From positions 10,238,495 to 10,302,494 of the forward strand of contig JAJEKV010000050.1 of NCBI GenBank assembly GCA_021234155.1: DNA of 64,000 nt. Direction: 5' to 3'. A program made the translations under genes and the position numbers. Shown here one piece after another: positions 56,682 to 64,000 of this stretch. The DNA comes from Isoetes taiwanensis. Lineage: Eukaryota; Streptophyta; Lycopodiopsida; Isoetales; Isoetaceae. Numbering within the stretch: the stretch's first letter is position 1; every line of letters begins with the position of its first letter. The notes below the pieces were generated by a model that saw only the letters and a list, made by a program, of their open reading frames with translations, had not been told where the DNA came from and did not search any database.

Positions 56682-57242
56682 TTAGATATGAAAATATCTA
56701 ATGAACCCTTGTAAATCCAATTGAGTCCCAGTTTCTGTTGTAGTTCTCCATATGCTTTCTTTTATGAGAGTAGCATTAGATTCAATATCAAGCTGAAAAT
56801 GCATTTTTATCCAGAAAATGGAAAATAACTTGGCACCATAAATAACTCTATTTCTTGCTTTCCATATGTTCCATAAAGCTGTACATACTAGAGTGTTTGC
56901 AACAGTATCACCTTGTTGCAAAAAGAAAAGAATGTTATTTATGTCCCTATGGTGCAGATATCTATAAAAAATGCCAGAGAACCATGACCAGAATGGTATA
57001 AGTTTTGGGCAAAGAAAGATATGTTCCATAGATTCCTCCTGCAAACAACCAGAGTGGCATATTGGAGAAACATCTAACCATTTAGATAAGGACAGGAGAT
57101 TAGTCAAACTTTTGTGAGCAAATAGCCAAATGACGAAACTGATCTTAAAGGTACAATAGGAATTCCATATGTTGCTGAAGAGAGAGAGAATTCCAGTATC
57201 AGATAAAGACCATTTATGATTGGCTTCAATAGGAGCATCCAC
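56682..57242 (-). pseudogene. LINE zf-RVT and C-terminal region (minus-strand LINE)
   Basis: An open frame of 186 codons with FKISFVIWLFAHKSLTN, then CHSGCLQEESMEHIFLCPKL (C-x3-C ... H ... C), the zinc-binding region of LINE ORF2. It ends with an ALWNIWKARNRVIYGA segment, also conserved in plant LINEs. The stop near 56682 appears to be the real end of ORF2. Confidence 0.8.
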
Positions 57243-57299
57243 TTGTCTAAGAATGGAATAAATCGTACTTACCTTGTAGATATGTTTACCATTCCATGT

Positions 57300-57833
57300 C
57301 TAGCCCAAGGGACTATTTACAATTAAGTGATTTCTGAATGGAGGAAGGATGTTTTTGAAATGAGCATATAACTTTTTGTTACTAGAAGTGCCTCTAATAA
57401 TAGATTTTAAGGCTGTCCAGAAGGTAAAAGAATTGTTATCTCTATAAAGGTCTTTGATTCTCAGAATTCCTTTCTCAGCCCATTTGTTGTAGATTCTGGA
57501 ATGCTTGATGGCTAGCACCTTAGAGTGATGATTTTGGAGAATAGAAGACCAGAAGAGATTAGTATTCATATTAGCATCAGTCACCTTAACACTTTGGAAG
57601 CAAGTTTGAACCTTATTACATGCCATGATCAGATTATGCATCAAAGGGGAGGATTTTGGAGCAGGCTGCAGATGCACAAAGGCAGATTCAGGTAAGCAAT
57701 GCTTAATTGAAGGATGGCCCGAGGGGTAAGAGGAATTTAGCCAATAATTGATAAACTTGGAGGGAGGAGATGCATTACCAATGAGAGATCTCCATATGTA
57801 TTTCCCAGCTAAAGTACAAGCCTTGATATACAA
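57300..57833 (-). pseudogene. LINE segment between RT and zf-RVT (minus-strand LINE)
   Basis: An open frame of 177 codons. It starts with a WRSLIGNASPPSKF-type stretch and includes GILRIKDLYRDNNSFTFW, characteristic of the region following RT in plant LINE ORF2. The frame is interrupted from its neighbours by single shifts only. Confidence 0.75.
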
Positions 57834-57889
57834 ACTTTTACAACCTAAACCCTCAAATGTTTTTGGCCTAAAAACTGTGCTCCAATTAA

Positions 57890-59031
57890 CTAAGTGAGAA
57901 CCACTCCAGATGAAGTTCCTAATGATTTCTCCAGATCAGCATAGATAGATCTAGCAGCAATTAGAGCAGAAGAGAAATACATATGAGTAGAGGTCAGTAC
58001 AGAGTTTGCAATCAAAGTTCTGCCAACGAAAGATAGGCAGCTTCTATAGTTGTTCAACTTCTTTTTTATTCTCTCCAGAGAGGATTCCATAGACTTTTAA
58101 GACTTGGATTGTGAGAAAGAGGCGTCCCAAGCAAATTAGAGGCTTGCAAGATAGTGAGAATAGGAATGTCACAAATAGAGGTTTGACGATATCTCCAATA
58201 ATTTTACTCCTTGCAAGATTTAAATGAACTCCAGAGGCTGCAGAGAACTGTTTAATTAAATCAAGGAAGAGATTAATGTTATGAGCATTGGATTCCAAGA
58301 AGCCAAAGGTATCATCAACATAATTTGGGATATGGTGAGGTACTCTTCATTGTTTGGAAGTTTAAGACCAATAATTGTCCCTATAGATTGAAAAATGTTC
58401 AATACATCTAGTGAGCATCTCCAACCACAATAAATAAATAAGGAGCCAAAGGGCAGCCTTGTCTCACCCCCTTAGTAAGAGGGAAAAAGCTGGTTGGGGA
58501 GCATTTATTATGACCAATTTTATTTAGAGCAGTGTCAATGAAGTCCTGTTTTACAATATCAAAAGCTCATTTAAAATCTAGCTTGAGAAGGACACACGTC
58601 TGTTTAGATATTTTGTTCCAGTGAAGTCCTTCCATAGCAATTATATAGTTATCAAGGATAAATCTCTTGGGCAGGAAAGCAGATTGTTTGTGGCTGATAT
58701 TTTTCTGCGGAAAAGGTTGGACTCTTTGAGCAATGATCTTAGCAAAAGCTTATAGCTAGCATTAGTTAGGGAAATTTGGCCTCCATTCAGTAAAGGAAGT
58801 CGGATTATCCACCTTAGGCATTGAAATAAACCCAGAGATAGAAGGGTGCAAGTGATTTGAGTTCCAGAAACCATGAATAAGACCAATCAGATCTAACTTA
58901 ATTGTACTCCAGAAATGGAGATAGAACTCTGGTGGAAATCCATCAAGACCAGGGGATTTCCCTTTACTAAAGCTCTTAAGAGTATTTAAAAATTCATCTT
59001 CAGTTAGGATACTAGAAAGGGATGCATCCAT
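57890..59031 (-). pseudogene. LINE reverse transcriptase (minus-strand LINE)
   Basis: In order on the minus strand: SFSKGKSPGLDGFPPEFYLHF, ISLTNASYKLLLRSLLKES, a catalytic-Asp block LKLDFK followed by AFDIV, GVRQGCPLAPYLFIV, and NYVDDTFGFLESNAHN with the active site YVDD at 58311-58322. Next come GVHLNLARSKI and SCLSFVGRTLIANSVL. Plant LINEs normally have YADD or FADD here. Several frame shifts separate the blocks. Confidence 0.8.
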
Positions 59032-59093
59032 AGCATTAGTAGAGTGGGCAGGATATTATCTAAGTGAGAGATGAGTCTATCCCTATTTATCAC

Positions 59094-59735
59094 TTAATTT
59101 GTAGTAGGATCAAAGTTAGTAAAAAGAGAGGCATAATTCTCATAAAAAAAATTAATGTCAGAATTAGTGCTAAGAGTAGTACCTGAGTCAGTTTTAACCT
59201 GAGCAATTGAGTTTTTGAGAAGCCTATTCCTCGCTTCCCGGAACAAAAATTTGGAGCTGCCATAATCCACTTCACTATTATATTTTATTTTGCACTTAAT
59301 TGTTGCACACTTGGGCTTCCTTTCTTCAATGTTTTTCAGATGACTCTCTAACATCTCCTCTTCTATTTGAAGAATATAATTGAAGGGATCAGCATATAAC
59401 ATAGATCTAATTTCCTTCATGTGGATTAGGAGAGTTTCTTTCTCTTTCATTCTATTCAGATGTCTAACCTTGGCCCAATTTTTAATCCAACCTTTAGCCT
59501 CCTTGAGCTTAGAATAAAAGGATTTTATAGAGTCTAAAGCAGAACCACTCTCAACATTCTGATAAATCTTAATGTAATCTTTGTTCAACTCTTCATTCTG
59601 AAGAACAGAACAGTTTAACTTGAAGGGAATATTTTCATCTCTAGGAATAGCAAGCAAATGCTTAGTATGAAGGAATTGAGGTTGATGATCAGAAATAGAT
59701 GTGCCTTCATCACTAGTTACAAAACAGTTTCCCAA
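59094..59735 (-). pseudogene. LINE linker between endonuclease and RT
   Basis: An open frame of 213 codons. It begins with SDHQPQFLHTKH, the catalytic SDH end of the endonuclease, and continues with a charged, helix-rich linker (LKEAKGWIKNWAKVRHLN) and a stretch ending before the RT. This is the longest intact piece of the element. Confidence 0.75.
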
Positions 59736-60345
59736 GACTCAGAGTTGGGATTGAACACATAATATATATCAAGAGCACAGCAAACTCGAGCTTGGTGTTT
59801 CTGCTTATTTGACCAAGTATAATTAGAAGTAGAGGAAGGGATATGGATCAGGGTAGAATCATTGATCATATTATCCCATCTGAGCTTTTCAATAGAGGTC
59901 CTATTAATTTTATTCCCAAACTTCATATTTCATACATGAGTGTTACTGAAATTCCCAGCAAGAATCCAGTCAAAAGAAGGGTTGTTTCTAATCCAGGAGC
60001 TGAGTTTTGGCCAGAGGCCTTCTCTTTCTTTTGTGTTTGTGGATGCATAAACATTGATCACACCAAAGTTGGAGTTATTGACTGAGAAAATTACTGCCTG
60101 CCATATTCTAGAAATATTATTGCAAAAATAAAGGTGCTTGATATTCCAAATGATAGCCAACCCCACTTCAACCCAGATGGAGGAGGCTCTTGGATAAATC
60201 CAATCTCTTAGATTTGAGGATTCAAACTTAGGTAATTTAAGTTTTTGCATAAGAATTATGTCTGCATTTTAGTGTTTAAGTTGAGATATAGCTCTCCTTC
60301 TCTTTAAATGCCCTTTAAGATGAGATTCATATGGAAATAGTGCAG
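59717..60345 (-). pseudogene. LINE apurinic endonuclease (minus-strand LINE)
   Basis: Read from 60345 down: RRRAISQLKH and ADIILMQKLKL (degraded conserved ETK block), GVINVYASTNTKEREGLW, FDWILAGNFSNTH (GDFN changed to GNFS), and YTWSNKQKHQARVCCALDIYY. The last SDH motif falls in the next frame (59094-59735). The Asp to Asn change in the GDFN motif would remove a catalytic residue. Confidence 0.75.
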
Positions 60346-60370
60346 ATTGCTAGCCTCTACAAGGCCCCGG

Positions 60371-61493
60371 CCGAGAAATCGATATTGAGAAGAGGCAGAG
60401 AGATGGGAATTACACTTTCTCAGGCAAGAAAATGGTTGGAACTGAAAATAGATGCTAGGGACAAAATAATCAAGAAAATGGGCGCATAGTTTAGGCGCTC
60501 TCCCATTTTTCTATCAACGTTGAAAATAGGCTGAGTCAACCAGTTCAGATCATATGTCTTGTCATCTACATCATAGAACTCTGAAACTTCAACATCCATC
60601 CAATCACGATATGTCATCAAAAACATGTTGTGTCACTCAAGGTAACCTATAGTCCATCAGGACCTGAGAACACACACCTTTCCTGTGTAACTAACCTTCT
60701 CAATAACGACCCTCAAAAGTTTCAAACCTTCCTTATTTGCTTGCAATTAAAATATGATAATAAATATAATTTAATAATTGGGGTAATAAATGTATAATAT
60801 ATATACATATACAAAAAATCACCTTCATCTCCCACATTAGTTACATCCAAGCCACATTTCTTTTTAATCATGCTCTATAAAGTAAAAGTGAAAAATCTCA
60901 TAAATATGATAGCAAACATAGTTAATGGTATCCTCTGGTATAGAAATACATGATGCTGCACTTTTAAAGTAGTACCAATCTTCATCGCTTCCTTATAGGA
61001 GGAAGCCCTCACAGGAAGGATCAGGAATATTTGAAATAGCATACCATCAACATTATCAACACAAAACAAGAAGCTGCGAGATGTAGAATTCAGAATTGCA
61101 TGACAAATGCATAATAAGCTTTCTGCATGTCCTTTGCATATTTGTATGCTTCTCTAGATGAAAAACAAAATACATCCTCCGATATTCTTCCAAAGCTGAG
61201 TTGTGCAGACAATCCACAGATGTACAATGATATAATCACCAAGTTCAATAAAATAATTTGTATCAAGATGTTCCTTGTCTCTGGTACCTTGCATTCTTCT
61301 ACGTGTACTCTGATGACCAGATTTCGATGTGTTAAACAAAAGCTCCATACATGCACACCATTGGCATATTTTTGCATGTGGTTTAAGTCGTCTCTTTTAC
61401 TTTTCTATAAATATTCTTCTTCAGTATCCAGCCACAAATATCTCAAACTAGATATGGAACTTTTGCTCCATTTAAAGTACACCCTTTATGAAT
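60371..61493. other. Unidentified stretch upstream of the LINE
   Basis: A 68-codon minus-strand frame (60420-60626, including RDWMDVEVSEFYDVDDKTYD) might be the remains of LINE ORF1 or of a host exon, but I recognise no domain. The 122-codon plus frame at 61127-61495 has low complexity and no match that I know. Confidence 0.25.
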
Positions 61494-61640
61494 AGAATAG
61501 AATAGAATAGTTTTTAACGCCACGAGAGACCAATAGGTCATGGGACCCATACAATGGGCTAGTACAATCATTACTACTAGGATTAAAAACCTCACCTCGA
61601 AAGGGTTTTAAGGGAAAAACCTTTGCGAATGATGATACTA
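61494..61640 (-). mobile_element. SINE-like element with (TATTC)n tail, second copy
   Basis: On the minus strand it reads GGTTTTTCCCTTAAAACCC, then GGTTTTTAATCC, then TGGGTCCCATGACCTATTGG, and ends in three to four TATTC units. The order and tail match 13640-13802. Confidence 0.5.
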
Positions 61641-62530
61641 GACAAGCGGAGATAATGACTATCGAGGGCTCAAGAATTCTTCGACGTTTATCTAGAACCT
61701 CAAGTATGTATAATGCCAAGTCATGCACGGATGGTGCTCACGAGAGTTGTGGAAGCGTGGAATGGAATGCTAAGGTCAAAAATGATTCCGGCAAGCATTA
61801 TGTATCTAAACTATATCTAGCACCTACCTTTAAACATTTTGTTATTCAACATTCTTGTTTAGAAGTAGGGTACATAAAGCGCGCTCTGTGCCTATATAGC
61901 TGGATTCCCTTTTTTTATATAAAGTCCAACTCAAAGTAGTTTTTGATCCAAGAAGTAAATGGGCCCGATCCCTAGTCGCATATTCGTTCAATAGAGTGAT
62001 ATGTTCAAGGCGTACCCCAAGCTTTGGCTCCAGATCTGATCCCGCACTTAGCAAGAATATATGCTTTTTGGGATTCTTTTGCTAGACCAGACACATATTG
62101 GATATTAAAGTGGGTGCAACCTCACTGGTTTGGAATACACAATCAACAATCTTCATTAAACATCAATATAACTTGTATATTTTATTATTGAATATTAGGT
62201 ACAACTATTCCTCAGAGGGAAATAGATGATGCACCTTTGAGAAATGTTATCAATAACCCTATCACATTTACACGAGTTAGAGGGAATCTCAAAAGCTCAA
62301 AGAAACTTGCGGATGTACCTTTGACTCTGGGCTTCTTCATAATAATTTGGAAAAGAGAAATGTGCCGCCGCGATAAATTTCTTGTATTAGATAATTTTTC
62401 TGGGGAAGGGATTCCGGCTCGAGAATTTTTGGCGGTACGTAGGGTAGCATCTTGTAGAGCAATTTTTCGGTGGAATCCAGGCCACCGAAATATCAAGCGT
62501 AATTAACACCAACCGAGTTACATTCCCCAA
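61641..62530 (+). other. Unidentified stretch with an 89-codon frame
   Basis: 62237-62506 encodes MRNVINNPITFTRVRGNLKS and later CRRDKFLVLDNFSGEGIPAR. The preceding codons (PQREIDDAPL) extend it without a stop to about 62200. The phrase GCCGCCGCGATAAATTTCTT within it also occurs at 45586. The composition is protein-like, but I do not know the family. Confidence 0.3.
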
Positions 62531-64000
62531 AATATTTCCGAGATCACGAAAGTGGCAAGAATATAGAAACAAATTTGTGGCATTTTGAGTTCAAGCTTTT
62601 GCGATGGCCGATCTCAGATAGCGGGAGATTTTTGAAGCGCCGTGTAATCAATAGGTGCGTCGTTGCTTGGCAATGCGAGGGGGTTTGAATTTTTCTTATT
62701 CTTGCGAGTTTAGATTAATATTTGCTCTATTTTTCTTTCTTTCTGTGTTTTAGGTAGATGCTTCCATGCTTTTGCATAGCCTATGCGGGAAGAATACCTA
62801 TGGATGATGGGGGTAGTCTAGTTGGTGGTGCACATCTTGGTTGAAATATTTTGCGAGATGCATCTAGTAGTTTCTATGCCGAGCAATCTTCATGAGGGAA
62901 ACCCATTAGAGTAACATTCACCATGTTTGTCCAATTACTTAGTTTAGATTTTTATATTTTTATTGTGAATGATAATGTTTTTTAGAATGTTTGTGCTTCC
63001 TGTCATGTTTGTTATTTTTTTTTATTACTCCTATATCAATATTATATCATAAAGTTTTTGTTTGTATTATTTGTACACTTTCGTAAAACTATCAGCCTGG
63101 GATTGCTGCAAAATTCCATCTAAAATAAGAGGCAAAGTTTCACGCCCACTAGGATTTTTTTTTCCCAAAGACTTTTAAACTTTTTCTTGCGTGCAATTTC
63201 TACACGTAAATTTTTACATACAAATTATACCCCGCAGTATATACAGTCAAATTATAGATCACATTCAAATTATACAGAGAGTTAATATAATAGCCATAGC
63301 TATAGCCGTAGTCTGCAACTCTAGCTTCGCTAATGGCTCCCTGCGAGGCTATGGTGTCCGTCGCCAAATATCTTTCTTCTCTTCTTTCTTGCCAAAATGA
63401 TTCCCTCAACTAGGCCAAATAGGTAAATCGGACCAACTAGCTCTATTTTAGATCCGGACAGAGCAAAGCTTCAATCCGTCTTCAAGAAGTGAAGGAGTAT
63501 TGCACTTTGCCAGCAGTTTGGATCAGAGGCTAGACTCTAACCAAAGACGAGCAAAACCATCAAAACAAACTTTAAAACACTCAGTCGCAAGAACAAAAAA
63601 AAATTCAAGCAATTGCTGCATTGCCAAGCAACGACTCACCTTAATCCTTATAATCTCACATGCCATGCTTTAACATATGCTTTATTTATCTATAACCAAT
63701 CTACATAAAGCAGGCTCCATCATGAAAAGATAATAGGTAAACCAAGATTGACATGGTATTACCATTCTTTTTGTGTTAGAAAGTAAAAATACAAAACTCT
63801 TAATTTTGCACAAGGGATAAGGTCATTGGTAAACAAATGTTTTCAGTTGCATGATGCCTAGATGCGATGCATCATGTGGCTGCCCAATTTCATGTCTACA
63901 TGTTGCCTAGATACTTCGTAAGAATAGTGCCACTCCGACCTTCACCTTTCATCTACGCCAAATACAACAACATTTTTTGTATCCTCTGCCTCACTCTAAG
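62531..64000. other. Non-coding stretch at the window end
   Basis: AT-rich sequence with a CTATAGCCATAGCTATAG-like run near 63290-63310. No gene, RNA or element was recognised. Confidence 0.4.

Larger units (their letters stand above)
54717..60370 (-). mobile_element. L1-type LINE, minus strand, interrupted near its 3' end
   Basis: On the minus strand, endonuclease (60250 to 59720), linker, reverse transcriptase (59031 to 57890), C-terminal region and zf-RVT (57833 to 56682) are all present in order. The coding region is open over longer stretches than in the plus-strand LINE, so it is younger. A poly-T run at 54717-54745, preceded on the minus strand by TTAATGAAAAAATCC, may be its poly-A tail; if so, the GC-rich plus-strand element at about 55340-56621 was inserted in its 3' UTR. 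That junction is inference. Confidence 0.75.

Noticed and set aside
63285-63312. CTATAGCCATAGCTATAG palindromic run as an RNA gene or terminator
   Set aside because: Short, low complexity and isolated; no supporting structure around it.

Overview
The window looks like nuclear DNA from a land plant, most likely a seed plant with a large, repeat-rich genome. One intron-bearing host gene sits among decayed Ty3/gypsy, Ty1/copia and L1-type LINE elements and several smaller repeat families. The species cannot be told from sequence alone. Nothing is bacterial: genes are intron-split, spacing is wide, and no operons are visible.

Layout. 1-5700: a Ty3/gypsy chromovirus remnant (+) with a deletion joining Gag to the end of RT, followed by a long LTR-like non-coding tail. 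5747-7393: a compact cluster of seven long imperfect hairpins made of three hairpin types present twice plus one single type; this is the most unusual structure in the window. 7400-11700: unidentified minus-strand coding debris, small tandem repeats and AT-rich sequence. 11712-12749, 28793-29775 and 48525-49595: three copies of a roughly 1 kb repeat family marked by a 14-bp palindrome and a terminal stem-loop. 13268-15694: a broken Ty1/copia element containing a poly-A-tailed insertion. 19345-22816: a 5'-truncated LINE with target-site duplication. 23089-28131: a complete but decayed LTR retrotransposon with two short LTRs, an initiator-tRNA primer site, a polypurine tract and 5-bp target duplication. 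30130-31840: a locally amplified repeat carrying tRNA-like sequences with a UUU anticodon.

33259-42294 (+): a 29-exon homologue of plant FRIENDLY/CLU (clustered mitochondria protein), which governs mitochondrial distribution. It is recognisable from the N-terminal MAGK start through the CLU domain and the TPR region to the lysine-rich C-terminus. It has an internal duplicated exon and about ten single-base frame breaks but no in-frame nonsense substitutions that I could see, a pattern that fits assembly indels at least as well as a pseudogene.

42.3-64 kb: a possible MYB C-terminal fragment (-), tandem repeats, a fragment of a DUF7869-type DDE-like protein, a minisatellite, a six-unit satellite in which every unit is a hairpin, a GC-rich LINE-like element with a (TTCC)n tail, and a nearly full-length minus-strand LINE interrupted near its 3' end. 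The last 2.4 kb shows no recognisable gene.

Apart from FRIENDLY/CLU, the genes do not form a pathway; the window is mainly a record of successive retrotransposition. Coordinates of exons and element edges were read by eye from splice motifs and terminal repeats.
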